Shown: positions 1 to 7,466, counted from the first letter of the stretch. The stretch: DNA of 10,621 nt from Tannerellaceae bacterium (GCA_031273385.1 JAISRY010000237.1:1-10621), one strand, 5' to 3'. The notes: generated from the letters alone by a model not told the origin. Numbers and translations: made by a program.

Positions 1-19
1 ACACACAGACCTTGCGATC

Positions 20-57
20 GGGGGTGTCTCCACTCGCTGCGCTCGGTCGACATGACG
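20..57. repeat. Probable short dispersed intergenic repeat
   Basis: This GC-rich stretch contains CTCGCTGCGCTCGGTCGACA followed by TGAC. On the minus strand it reads GTCATGTCGACCGAGCGCAG and onward. It resembles the short interspersed intergenic repeats common in Bacteroidota genomes (the type beginning GTCAT.TCGAC). That resemblance is from memory, and only one copy lies in this window. No coding potential is seen. On the plus strand it is followed by a run of seven T, so it might end transcription coming from the left of the window. Confidence 0.4.
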
Positions 58-92
58 TTTTTTTGTTCGTAATTGGCCAAGGCCGATCTTCG

Positions 93-116
93 ATTCGTAA
101 TTCGTAATTCGTAATT
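93..116. repeat. Tandem 7-bp repeat (ATTCGTA x3)
   Basis: Three perfect head-to-tail copies of ATTCGTA, followed by ATT, sit just downstream of the DUF4249 gene. A single related GTTCGTAATT occurs at 65-74. Such AT-rich heptamer runs can vary in length by slippage. No function is evident. Confidence 0.75.
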
Positions 117-133
117 GAAAAGGTGTTTCAATT
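113..133. repeat. Perfect 8-bp inverted repeat over a stop codon
   Basis: AATTGAAA and TTTCAATT flank a 5-base loop. The repeat spans the stop codon of the DUF4249 gene. The stem is AT-rich and not followed by a T-run on the minus strand, so it is at best a weak transcript-end structure. Confidence 0.4.
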
Positions 134-1024
134 CTCATGGCGTACGACGGTTGTTGCCTTGCTGATGGGGTAGCAGGTGAAATAGCCTGCTCCTCCGTTG
201 GAGATGTTCGTGATGATGTTGGAGGCGGGCGTACCGAAGAAAGGTGATTCGCCCTCCATCTCGTTGCGGCATTGGTTGACGAACTCGTAATATCCCTTTT
301 CTATGTGTCCCAAAGAGAGGGTTACCGTATCGCCGATATCCAGGTATATGCGGTTTCTGTTTTCGTCGTTACCCTCGTCGACGGCTGCGGCATCCCCGAA
401 CATTTCTAAAGGTGTGCCGTTCATATATTGTCCGTTGTATCCCCTGTCGGCCATCACCGTGAGCCGGCTGATGCTGTCTATGACAGCTGTTCCGTTGATT
501 TTGTACGTCGCCAGGCGATAGTTTTCTTCCGGAGGGTCCTGCGCATAGAGGTACAGGGCATACCGCTTTCTTCCCATCAGGTTGACATTCCTTATTTCGA
601 TGGAGTCGACGTCGAGGGGGCGCTGCATGAAAGAGGTGGCGGTATACCGCTCTTTCGTCCCGTCGCTGTCGAAGTCCGCTTCGACGGTCAGCGTGTAGGA
701 GCGTCCGGGAACGGCTGCCGCCTCTTCGACCATCCGGTACAGGCCGGGAAGCGTATCGCTTTCGGCAAAAGCGAATACTTCGCGGGCGGACGATTCAATC
801 CACACCTCCGCACCCCTGATCCCCTGATTGGGACGCTTATCGAAATAGGGCGATGAGGAGGAGACCATGATCGAATGGTGCGCCGCTTCGTCGGTGAAGC
901 TTCCGTAAACGACGATCACCGGAGGCGAGTCGGCGGTTTTTATATCGAACGGCTCTGTGCAGGCGGGCAAAAGGGAGAACGCGACGCTCATCAGGATAGC
1001 GGTATGCAGGCGCTTTTTCAGCAT
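128..1024 (-). CDS. DUF4249 family outer-membrane lipoprotein
   Basis: A 298-residue predicted lipoprotein. The N-terminus has a basic start (MLKKR), a hydrophobic stretch and the lipobox LPAC with Cys22 as the lipidated residue, so export and lipid anchoring are well supported. The mature start (TEPFDI, then PPVIVVYGSFTDE) and the beta-rich body match the DUF4249 family of Bacteroidota, which has no established biochemical function. DUF4249 genes are commonly found next to TonB-dependent receptors. Here the receptor stop lies 4 bases upstream, so the two are almost certainly co-transcribed and may form a receptor/lipoprotein pair, by analogy with SusC/SusD. That pairing is inference. The ATG at 1022-1024 is chosen because it gives a complete signal peptide and fits the operon spacing. 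Confidence 0.85.
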   Translation of the reverse strand: MLKKRLHTAILMSVAFSLLPACTEPFDIKTADSPPVIVVYGSFTDEAAHHSIMVSSSSPYFDKRPNQGIRGAEVWIESSAREVFAFAESDTLPGLYRMVEEAAAVPGRSYTLTVEADFDSDGTKERYTATSFMQRPLDVDSIEIRNVNLMGRKRYALYLYAQDPPEENYRLATYKINGTAVIDSISRLTVMADRGYNGQYMNGTPLEMFGDAAAVDEGNDENRNRIYLDIGDTVTLSLGHIEKGYYEFVNQCRNEMEGESPFFGTPASNIITNISNGGAGYFTCYPISKATTVVRHEN

Positions 1025-1028
1025 GGCT

Positions 1029-3350
1029 TTAAAATTTAAAATTATAGGTAATGGAGGGTACGAAGCGGAAAAGGTAGGTCATTTCGGCGGTCGGCGTGGA
1101 GGCTCCCGTCTGGCTGTAGGTGATCAGCCACGGGTTTTTCCGTCCGTAGGCGTTATAGACCGAGAAGTTCCATTCACCTTTCAGCCATTTCTTTGAATGG
1201 GGATTGGGAACGTAGGTCAGCGACAAGTCCAGGCGATGATAGGCCGGCTTGCGGTATTCGTTGCGCCCCGAATAGATCGGGAAATATTCGCCGCCGACCT
1301 GAAACCGTCCCGTCGGATAGGTGGTCGGCGCCCCTGAAGCGAAAATCCATGTCGCCGAAGCGGCGATCTTTTTGGAAAAGGCATAATTGAGTACGATATT
1401 GACGGCATGCGTCTTATCGTAAGGCGCCAGGTAGGTGCGCCCGCCGTTGACTTCCGGTATGGTGCGCTCGGAACGCGACAGGGTATAGTTGAGGAAACCG
1501 GTCAGTTTGCCTGTGTTCTTTTTGACGGACCATTCGATGCCGTATGCCCGTCCGGTACCTGTGCGGATCTCCCCCTCGAGGTGTTGGTTCATCAGTAGCT
1601 CGGCATGTTCGGCAAAGTCGATCACCTGTTTCATATCCTTGTAATAGGCTTCGACGGAGGTTTCGTACAGGTTGTCCATGAAATTACGGAAATAGCCGGC
1701 GGAGATGATATCCACCGCCTGCGGGCGGATGTTGGGGCTTGCCGGAAACCAAACGTTGAGCGGAGAGCCCGACGCCGAATTTTCGGCCAGTTGGATAAAC
1801 TGTACGTTATGCGCGTAATGCGCTTTCAGCGACGACCGTTCGTTCAGGAGATAGACTGCGCCGATGCGCGGTTCGAGGCGGTTGTAGGTATGATATACGT
1901 TTCCCGCCTTGTGGGGGATGGAGTCCGCCACTTCATGGTTCGCATCATACCGGTAGGCCGTCACGCCGCCCAGGTTTTGGAACACAGACCATCGAAGGCC
2001 GTAGCGGAGAGAGAGCCTGTCGGTGATCTGCTGTTCGTTGGAGAGGTACAGCCCATGTTCCAACGCCTTTTGGCTTTGCAGGTCATAATCCTGATACCCG
2101 CTGATGGACACCGCGCCGGGGTCCAGGCGATGCATCACGCTCGAAAGGCCGTAAGTCAGGTTCAGGCGTTTGCCGGCATGGTGGTTAAAGTCGGCCTTTA
2201 CCGCTACATCGAAGATGCCGGCGCCCCAGCGGATATCCATCCGGTCGAAAGTAGCCCCAAGCCTGTAGCGGTAATCGCTCAGGTTGACGCTGAATTTTGA
2301 AAGCAGCTCTTCCGAAAAGCGATGCCTCCAGAGCAGCGAAGAGGCGGTGTTGCCGTAGTTGAATTTCCCCATCTCGGCTCCGAAGACGTCCTGTCCGTGG
2401 TAGGCGTTCCATTCGATTTTATCCCTGTCCGAGAACTGATGGGCGACTTTGGCGTTCAGGTCGTAAAAATAGAGCGTGGAGTTCTTGACCGTTTCTTCCG
2501 TTGAGAGGCCGAAAAAGAGGTCGGCATAACTGCGCCTGCCTCCGATCATCCATGATGTCCGTTTCCCTGCAACGCCCTCGAGCATCAGGCGGCTGGCGAT
2601 CAGCCCGATCCCTCCGCTCCCACCGAAGCGTCCGGGGGCGTCCGACCGGGTCTGTACGCTCAATAGCGACGACAGCCGCCCTCCGGTTTGCAGCGGCAAG
2701 TCGCCCTTGTACAGCTCCAGCCCGCTCACCACGTCGTTGTTGAATATGGAGAAGAAACCGAACAGGTGCGAGGCGTTGTATACCGTTGTGTTGTCGAGCA
2801 GGATAAGGTTCTGGTCGGGGGAACCGCCGCGCACGCTGAACCCCGAACCGCCCTCCGCCGTCGCCTGTACGCCCGGCAAGAGCTGGATCACCTTGAGGAC
2901 GTCCACCTCGCCCATCAGCATGGGCAACCGCTTTATCTCTCCCATATTCATCCGCTCAATGCCCATCTCCACGCTTTTCACGTTCGCATCCCTTGCCCTG
3001 GACGAGACCACGACCTCTTCCAGTTCGTGGGCGCCGGGTTCGAGCTGAAAGTCGACCGTCTCCGAAGAGAGGGCGTTGACCGTGGCCTCTTGTGTCCGGT
3101 AGCCCATGAACGTACAGCGGATCGTATAACGCCCTTTCCGCAACGACAGGCGGTAGGTTCCTTTGCTATCGGCCGAAGTCCCTGCCGGCGTCCCTTTGGC
3201 ATAGATGGATGCCCCGGGAAGCGTTTCGCCCGACAGCTTGTCTGTAACCGTTCCGCCGATCACCACTTTCTGCTCCCGGTTTTGGCCGGATATGGCCTGT
3301 ACCCAACAGCACAGGAAGAGGATGCAGACGCCGAATATCCTGCTATGCAT
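1029..3350 (-). CDS. TonB-dependent outer-membrane receptor with carboxypeptidase-like regulatory domain
   Basis: A 773-residue outer-membrane active transporter. Residues 1-22 are a signal peptide. About 28-104 form a carboxypeptidase-regulatory-like beta domain (GGTVTDKLSGETLPGASIY, then GTYRLSL and FMGYRT). EEVVVSS near 111-117 leads into the plug, about 118-232, with the signature FSVRGGSPDQNLILLDNTTV and FNNDVVSGLELYKGDLP. The rest is a beta-barrel ending in an aromatic residue (TYNFKF), as expected for outer-membrane assembly. It would import a ligand using energy from TonB-ExbBD. The plug region and the DUF4249 partner place it among the shorter receptors of this phylum rather than the roughly 1000-residue SusC type. 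The upstream GH16 gene ends one base before this ATG, and the DUF4249 gene begins 4 bases after its stop. The substrate cannot be read from sequence; the GH16 neighbour hints at a beta-glucan product. Confidence 0.92.
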   Translation of the reverse strand: MHSRIFGVCILFLCCWVQAISGQNREQKVVIGGTVTDKLSGETLPGASIYAKGTPAGTSADSKGTYRLSLRKGRYTIRCTFMGYRTQEATVNALSSETVDFQLEPGAHELEEVVVSSRARDANVKSVEMGIERMNMGEIKRLPMLMGEVDVLKVIQLLPGVQATAEGGSGFSVRGGSPDQNLILLDNTTVYNASHLFGFFSIFNNDVVSGLELYKGDLPLQTGGRLSSLLSVQTRSDAPGRFGGSGGIGLIASRLMLEGVAGKRTSWMIGGRRSYADLFFGLSTEETVKNSTLYFYDLNAKVAHQFSDRDKIEWNAYHGQDVFGAEMGKFNYGNTASSLLWRHRFSEELLSKFSVNLSDYRYRLGATFDRMDIRWGAGIFDVAVKADFNHHAGKRLNLTYGLSSVMHRLDPGAVSISGYQDYDLQSQKALEHGLYLSNEQQITDRLSLRYGLRWSVFQNLGGVTAYRYDANHEVADSIPHKAGNVYHTYNRLEPRIGAVYLLNERSSLKAHYAHNVQFIQLAENSASGSPLNVWFPASPNIRPQAVDIISAGYFRNFMDNLYETSVEAYYKDMKQVIDFAEHAELLMNQHLEGEIRTGTGRAYGIEWSVKKNTGKLTGFLNYTLSRSERTIPEVNGGRTYLAPYDKTHAVNIVLNYAFSKKIAASATWIFASGAPTTYPTGRFQVGGEYFPIYSGRNEYRKPAYHRLDLSLTYVPNPHSKKWLKGEWNFSVYNAYGRKNPWLITYSQTGASTPTAEMTYLFRFVPSITYNFKF

Positions 3351-3351
3351 G

Positions 3352-4137
3352 TTATTGATAGTATCTTACCCAGTCTATCCACATCTCCACCGGCAGGTCG
3401 TCGGGATCAACCGCGCCAACCCACGAACCGCCCAACTGCATGTCGATAAGGAGGTAAAAAGGCAGGCCGAAAGGATATTGCTTGTCCTCCTCGGCGGTTT
3501 CTATACGCGGATAGGTGAACGTATGGTAGTCGTTGATATAGAAGCTCAGGCTGTCGGGATAGATTTCTACGCTGTATACGTTGTAGTCGTCGCGGTTGAT
3601 AGGCCCTTGCGCACCCTGCTTGGGATCTTTTCTTTTCAAGGTGTGGGTGAAACGGGAATGGACGGTCTGATAGGCGATGCTGTCGTTGTTGAGCCGTTCC
3701 ATGATATCGATCTCCCCGCCGTCGGGCCAGCCCCCGACTTGCGGCAGCATCCAGATAGCCGGCCATGCGCCGGTGGCTCCGTGCAGTTTGGCCTTGACTT
3801 CGAGCCGTCCGTAGGTAAAGAGCTGTTTATCCCTTGTATACAAGCCTCCGGTGATAAAGGGGGCGGTGTCGGTTGGCAGGCTATGGTTGACAAAGCCTCT
3901 GAGGATCAGTTTCCCCTCCGTTACGCTGTAGAGGGAGTCGAAGTCGGACATGAAGTTGTTCCAATCCGATCCTCCCCGTGGTATTTTACTCCATACCGTT
4001 TCGTCGAAGCGGCCATCCGCCTGGTTAAAGTCTTCTTCCCAAACAAGTTTCCATTTGTCTTCACTTGTCTGTCTGTCACAGGAAACGGCTATCGCCAATC
4101 CTATCACGCATCCGATGCAGATCATTGTTTTGTTCAT
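3352..4137 (-). CDS. Glycoside hydrolase family 16 lipoprotein (endo-beta-glucanase-like)
   Basis: A 261-residue secreted lipoprotein. The lipobox AVSC puts the lipid-carrying Cys at 20. The rest is one GH16 jelly-roll domain: KLVWEEDFN near the start, GAWPAIWMLP at 123-132, the catalytic signature GEIDIME at 141-147, then MQLGGSW and the C-terminal IDWVRYYQ. In GH16 enzymes the first Glu of ExDxxE (Glu142) is the nucleophile and the last (Glu147) the acid/base, with Asp144 between them; all three are present, so it should be active. The likely chemistry is retaining cleavage of beta-1,3 or mixed beta-1,3/1,4 glucans (laminarinase- or lichenase-like), although agarase- and carrageenase-type activities also fall in GH16. 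It is the first gene of a three-gene operon with a TonB-dependent receptor and a DUF4249 lipoprotein. Confidence 0.93.
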   Translation of the reverse strand: MNKTMICIGCVIGLAIAVSCDRQTSEDKWKLVWEEDFNQADGRFDETVWSKIPRGGSDWNNFMSDFDSLYSVTEGKLILRGFVNHSLPTDTAPFITGGLYTRDKQLFTYGRLEVKAKLHGATGAWPAIWMLPQVGGWPDGGEIDIMERLNNDSIAYQTVHSRFTHTLKRKDPKQGAQGPINRDDYNVYSVEIYPDSLSFYINDYHTFTYPRIETAEEDKQYPFGLPFYLLIDMQLGGSWVGAVDPDDLPVEMWIDWVRYYQ

Positions 4138-4263
4138 TTTCTTTGTTTTTTATGATTAATAGATTACTGAGGCGAAGATTTGTTTGTTATTTTCCGGCAA
4201 AGTGTAGCGGACGAGCATCTCGCTTTTGTCGGCGCATAAAACAATACCGAATAAATAACTACG

Positions 4264-4296
4264 CAAAGTTACCATATATCTTACAAAGAATCTAAA
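4264..4296 (-). promoter_or_regulatory. Candidate promoter for the GH16-receptor-DUF4249 operon
   Basis: On the minus strand TAACTTTG (4271 down to 4264) matches the Bacteroidales -7 box TAnnTTTG. About 20 bases upstream is TTTAG, only a partial match to the -33 TTTG. It would give a leader of about 120 bases before the GH16 ATG. The gap between this operon and the desulfurase gene (4138-4374) is AT-rich and holds no other gene I can support, and no strong intrinsic terminator for the sulfur operon is visible in it. Confidence 0.45.
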
Positions 4297-4374
4297 AAGT
4301 CCATCAGTTTTTTGTCATCTCTCCAATGATTTCTTGATTTGTAACGAGCGGCACCAGATCAGGGATTCGGGCTT

Positions 4375-5769
4375 CTATCCCGAAGAGATACTGGAGTTGC
4401 TGCGATGCGCCGACGTGTTGAACTGAGAAAGGATGCCTCTGTTTTGTATGTGGAGGATAGCTTCTACCAGGCGGTCGATCTCTTCTTTGGTGTTGTAGAA
4501 AGAGAAAGAGGGGCGTATGCTGGCTTCTACGCCTAAGCGGCGAAGGGCCGGTTGGGCGCAGTGGTGGCCGGCGCGAAGGGCGATACCCTCCTTGTCGAGC
4601 AACTGTCCCGCTTCGGGCGTGGGGATGCCGTCGAGGATGAAAGAGACGACGCTGACACGCTCGCGCGGATTACCCAACAGGCGCAACCCCTTTACGGACG
4701 AAAGCTGTGTGCGGGCATACTCCGTCAGTTCGTGCTCGTACTTCTCAATATTGCCCAACCCGAGGCGTTTCACATAATCGAGGGCGGCGCCCAGTCCTAC
4801 GGCGCCGGCGACGTTGGGCGTACCGGCTTCGAAGCGGGCGGGAGGCGCATTGAAGAGCGTCTCTTCCAGCGTCACATCCTTGATCATATTGCCGCCGCCC
4901 TGCCAGGGGGGGAGTATGTCCAGCAGTTCCCGCCGGCCATAGACTACGCCTATGCCGTTCGGCGCGTAGATTTTATGTCCCGAGAAGACGAAGAAGTCGC
5001 AGCCGAGGCGTTGCACGTCCACCGGCGTATGCGCGATGGATTGCGCCCCGTCGATGACGGTCAGGGCGTTGTAGCGGCGTGCCATCTCGATCATGGTTTT
5101 CACCGGGGTTACCGTGCCGAACGTATTGTTCACATGCCCAAAGGAGACCACCCTGGTGCGTGGGCTTAAGAGCCGTTCGTAGGCTTCGAGGATGATATCC
5201 CCGTTGTCGTCGATGGGGATGGCGTGGAGGCGGGCTTTCTTCTCTTTGGCCAGCAGTTGCCAGGGGACGATGTTGGCATGGTGGTCGAGCGTGGATATGA
5301 TGATCTCGTCCCCCTCCTGGATGTATTTCCGCCCGTAGGTTTGGGTGATCAGGTTGATGCCCTCGGTCGTCCCGCGCACAAAGATGATCTCTTCGGGGGA
5401 GGAGGCGTTGATGAAACGCTTTACCTTATCGCGCGCTTTCTCGTAGGCGTCGGTCGAACGGCCTGCCAGCGTGTGGGCGGCGCGGTGGATATTCGAGTTG
5501 TCGGTGGCATAGAAGCGGGCGACTTCGTCGATGACCGCCCGGGGCTTCTGCGTCGTGGCGGCGTTGTCGAACCATATCAGCGGCTTGCCGTTCACCTTTT
5601 GATGCAGGATGGGAAAGTCGCGCCGGATGATTTCGGGGTGGAATATCCCTGGAGCCACCGTCTCGTCGACCCTCATCCGCAGTAGCTCTTCCGAGTACGG
5701 GATGCCGGACTGTAGGGAGGAGAACGATTTGTAGACCGCTTCGAGGTTGATATCTTCTAATGTGTCCAT
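4375..5769 (-). CDS. SufS-type cysteine desulfurase, probable encapsulin cargo
   Basis: A PLP enzyme that converts L-cysteine to alanine and leaves a persulfide on its active-site Cys. Numbered from the ATG at 5769 (464 residues), it has HHANIVPW (His163/164), the PLP-phosphate/ring motif DGAQ (Asp240), the Schiff-base lysine in SGHK (Lys266), the catalytic cysteine in RAGHHCAQP (Cys404) and Arg419 in the substrate-binding segment. All key residues are intact. Alignment by eye with E. coli SufS (406 residues) shows about 40 extra N-terminal residues and about 17 extra Ser/Asn-rich C-terminal residues. Desulfurases packaged by family 2 encapsulins carry N-terminal extensions used for loading, and this gene follows the shell gene directly, with stop and start sharing one base (TGATG). 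A GTG one codon upstream is possible, but the ATG fits translational coupling better. It could instead serve Fe-S assembly, yet no suf genes are near. Confidence 0.9.
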   Translation of the reverse strand: MDTLEDINLEAVYKSFSSLQSGIPYSEELLRMRVDETVAPGIFHPEIIRRDFPILHQKVNGKPLIWFDNAATTQKPRAVIDEVARFYATDNSNIHRAAHTLAGRSTDAYEKARDKVKRFINASSPEEIIFVRGTTEGINLITQTYGRKYIQEGDEIIISTLDHHANIVPWQLLAKEKKARLHAIPIDDNGDIILEAYERLLSPRTRVVSFGHVNNTFGTVTPVKTMIEMARRYNALTVIDGAQSIAHTPVDVQRLGCDFFVFSGHKIYAPNGIGVVYGRRELLDILPPWQGGGNMIKDVTLEETLFNAPPARFEAGTPNVAGAVGLGAALDYVKRLGLGNIEKYEHELTEYARTQLSSVKGLRLLGNPRERVSVVSFILDGIPTPEAGQLLDKEGIALRAGHHCAQPALRRLGVEASIRPSFSFYNTKEEIDRLVEAILHIQNRGILSQFNTSAHRSNSSISSG

Positions 5770-7208
5770 CACTTTTCAACCGCGTTACGATGTTGGTAAT
5801 TGTGATAAAAGCCGACCTCTACGTTCTCAAGCACCGCGATGGCGTCGTCCGTCAGCGAAGCCAGCGAGAAGTATTTGGTAAGCAGGTAAGAGGCTACGCC
5901 GAACTTATCCAGCCCCATCAACCGTGCCGACAGGCTGGGGGCTATCTCGCCCGGGATGCCGGCCTGGTGCAGGCCGACGACGCCCTGCTCCTTTTCCCCC
6001 GTACGTACGAGGATGATTTCCGTCGTGCCCACGCCCCGGTTGGTGAGGTATTGCCCCTTGATCTCCAGTTTGTCGCTGGGGATAATCGGGATGCCGCGCC
6101 AGAGGATGACGACGGCGTCGAAGATATTCGTCGTCACGGGCGGCACGCCCCGCCAGGTACATTCACGCTCGAAAGCGGCGATGGCACGCGGATGGGCGAT
6201 GAAGAACGAGGGGTTTTTCCACACCAGGGAGAGCAGCTCGTCGAGGTCGTCGGGGGTAGGCGCACCGTAGCGCGTACTGATCCGGTAGCCCGGTTCGACG
6301 CTGTTCAGCAGTCCGAAATACTTGTTGTTGATCAGTTCCCACTCCTGACGCTCGCGTACGCTCTCGATGCTGAGGCGCATCTGCTGTTCGAGTTGGTTGT
6401 AGGGGTCGTTGTAGAGGTCTGACACGCGGGTATGTACGCGCACTACGGTCTGGAGGGTGTTGAGGGAATATTCGCGGGGATTCTCTTCGTAGTCGATGTA
6501 GGTTTCGGGGATGATATTGTCCTCCTCATGGCCGGATACCAGGTCGATGTGTTTTTCCCCGTGCGTATTGACCGTCGCCCTGAGGCGGAGGTGTTCGTCG
6601 ACCGCCTTTTGAAATTCTTCCCGGAAATTGGGTACCTCTTCGATGATGCTTTCCAGTTCGGAACTGCTGATGGTAAAGAATACGCTGGGGGTGACGGCGC
6701 GGACGGTGACGGACGAGGGTTTGTCGGAAAGGATATCCGCTTCGCCGAAGTATTCTCCCTCCGACAGGAGTGCGATCCTCAGGTTCTCGCCATGAGGCCC
6801 TTTGCTGTAAATCTCCACCTGCCCGCGGGCGACGATGAAGAACTTCTGACTGTCCCTGTCTTCCTGTATGAGGTAGTCGCCGAGGGAAACCTCCTCTATC
6901 TCGAACTTCATGGCCAGGCGATTGACGATCCCGCTGTCTATGTGCGAGAAGAGGGGGATGCGGCGGAACGAGTCGGCGCTGAAAGCGGGTGAGCCGTCGT
7001 AGTATTCGACGTCGATACGTTCGGCCTTTTTCAGTTCTACCTTTGTACGGTTTACGCGATAGGTTCCCGAATCGACCTGTACCCAGGGTAAGAGTTTGAG
7101 CAATAGCCGCGGGGTGATCGAACCCATCTGCGGCGGGGTCTTCGTGGTGGTTGCCAACTGTCGTGCAGTCGATGTCGTTACGCTGCGTTGCAAATCATTC
7201 TTTGCCAT
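5769..7208 (-). CDS. Family 2B encapsulin shell protein with inserted cNMP-binding-like domain
   Basis: A 479-residue HK97-fold nanocompartment shell subunit. Residues 14-54 (ARQLATTTKTPPQM, ITPRLLLKLLPWVQVDSG, YRVNR) and 234-471 (PETYIDYEENPREYSLNTL, RVHTRVSDLY, GAPTPDDLDEL, WKNPSFFIAHP, GIPIIPSDK, RTGEKEQGVVGL, LTDDAIAVL) closely match the cyanobacterial SrpI-type family 2 shell as I remember it. Between them, about 78-205, lies a cyclic-nucleotide-binding fold (RIPLFSHI, IQEDRDSQKFFIVARGQVEI, GEYFGEADIL). This insertion defines subfamily 2B. There is no helix-turn-helix, so this is not a Crp-type regulator. The Gly-Glu of the phosphate cassette is present (155-156), but the usual Arg of the cassette appears replaced by Ser165. 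The next gene, sharing one base, is the cysteine desulfurase and likely cargo; the shell probably encloses it in the cytoplasm. Confidence 0.93.
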   Translation of the reverse strand: MAKNDLQRSVTTSTARQLATTTKTPPQMGSITPRLLLKLLPWVQVDSGTYRVNRTKVELKKAERIDVEYYDGSPAFSADSFRRIPLFSHIDSGIVNRLAMKFEIEEVSLGDYLIQEDRDSQKFFIVARGQVEIYSKGPHGENLRIALLSEGEYFGEADILSDKPSSVTVRAVTPSVFFTISSSELESIIEEVPNFREEFQKAVDEHLRLRATVNTHGEKHIDLVSGHEEDNIIPETYIDYEENPREYSLNTLQTVVRVHTRVSDLYNDPYNQLEQQMRLSIESVRERQEWELINNKYFGLLNSVEPGYRISTRYGAPTPDDLDELLSLVWKNPSFFIAHPRAIAAFERECTWRGVPPVTTNIFDAVVILWRGIPIIPSDKLEIKGQYLTNRGVGTTEIILVRTGEKEQGVVGLHQAGIPGEIAPSLSARLMGLDKFGVASYLLTKYFSLASLTDDAIAVLENVEVGFYHNYQHRNAVEK

Positions 7209-7234
7209 AATGGTGATGTATTATTGTATTGTTT

Positions 7235-7459
7235 CTACTTTTGGATAATCACTTTGTATATCCTGTCTCCGGCGGGCTCTATGCCCAGTACGTCGTAGCC
7301 TTGTTCCCGCGAAGTGCGGGGTACGTTTTCGAGCGGTTCGCCCTCGGAGAGCAGGACTTCGAGGGTATCCCCGGCTTTCAGCTTTGCCAGTTCGATCTTC
7401 GTTTTTACGAATGTCATCGGGCAATGTTCGCGTGTGATGTCTAACTGATAGGTTGCCAT
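7235..7459 (-). CDS. TusA-like sulfurtransferase
   Basis: A 74-residue TusA-fold protein that would carry a persulfide on its conserved cysteine and pass sulfur between partners. With the ATG at 7459 the sequence has LDITREHCPMTFVKTK, with the sulfur-bearing Cys13 in CPMT. Standard TusA has CPxP; here the second proline is Thr. The region GDTLEVLLSEGEPLENVPR, then GYDVL, fits a TusA branch that I associate with ThiS/MoeB/JAMM clusters. An in-frame ATG at 7492 would add 11 residues (MEDKPFLSDVP) but overlaps the DsrE-like gene by 26 bases; the internal ATG gives the usual length and a 7-base gap, so I prefer it. It lies between the DsrE2-like gene and the shell gene, as expected for a sulfur relay between desulfurase and carrier. 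Confidence 0.85.
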   Translation of the reverse strand: MATYQLDITREHCPMTFVKTKIELAKLKAGDTLEVLLSEGEPLENVPRTSREQGYDVLGIEPAGDRIYKVIIQK

Positions 7460-7466
7460 TGGGACG

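Noticed and set aside
2688..3449. Plus-strand open frame of 253 codons
   Set aside because: It is antisense to the receptor's signal peptide and plug. The product is His/Arg-rich with no domain.
3205..4155. Long plus-strand open frame of 316 codons
   Set aside because: It runs antisense across the GH16 gene and the start of the receptor gene, whose motifs are unmistakable. Its product has no recognisable domain.
4284..4287. TTTG as -33 box for the candidate GH16 promoter
   Set aside because: Spacing to the -7 box is only 12 bases, against about 19-21 expected.
4366..4384. Hairpin TTCGGG/CCCGAA as terminator of the sulfur operon
   Set aside because: The stem is only 6 bp, it overlaps the stop codon and no T-run follows on the minus strand.
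5769..7208. Crp/Fnr-type transcription regulator
   Set aside because: A cNMP-like domain is present, but there is no helix-turn-helix and the rest matches the encapsulin HK97 fold.
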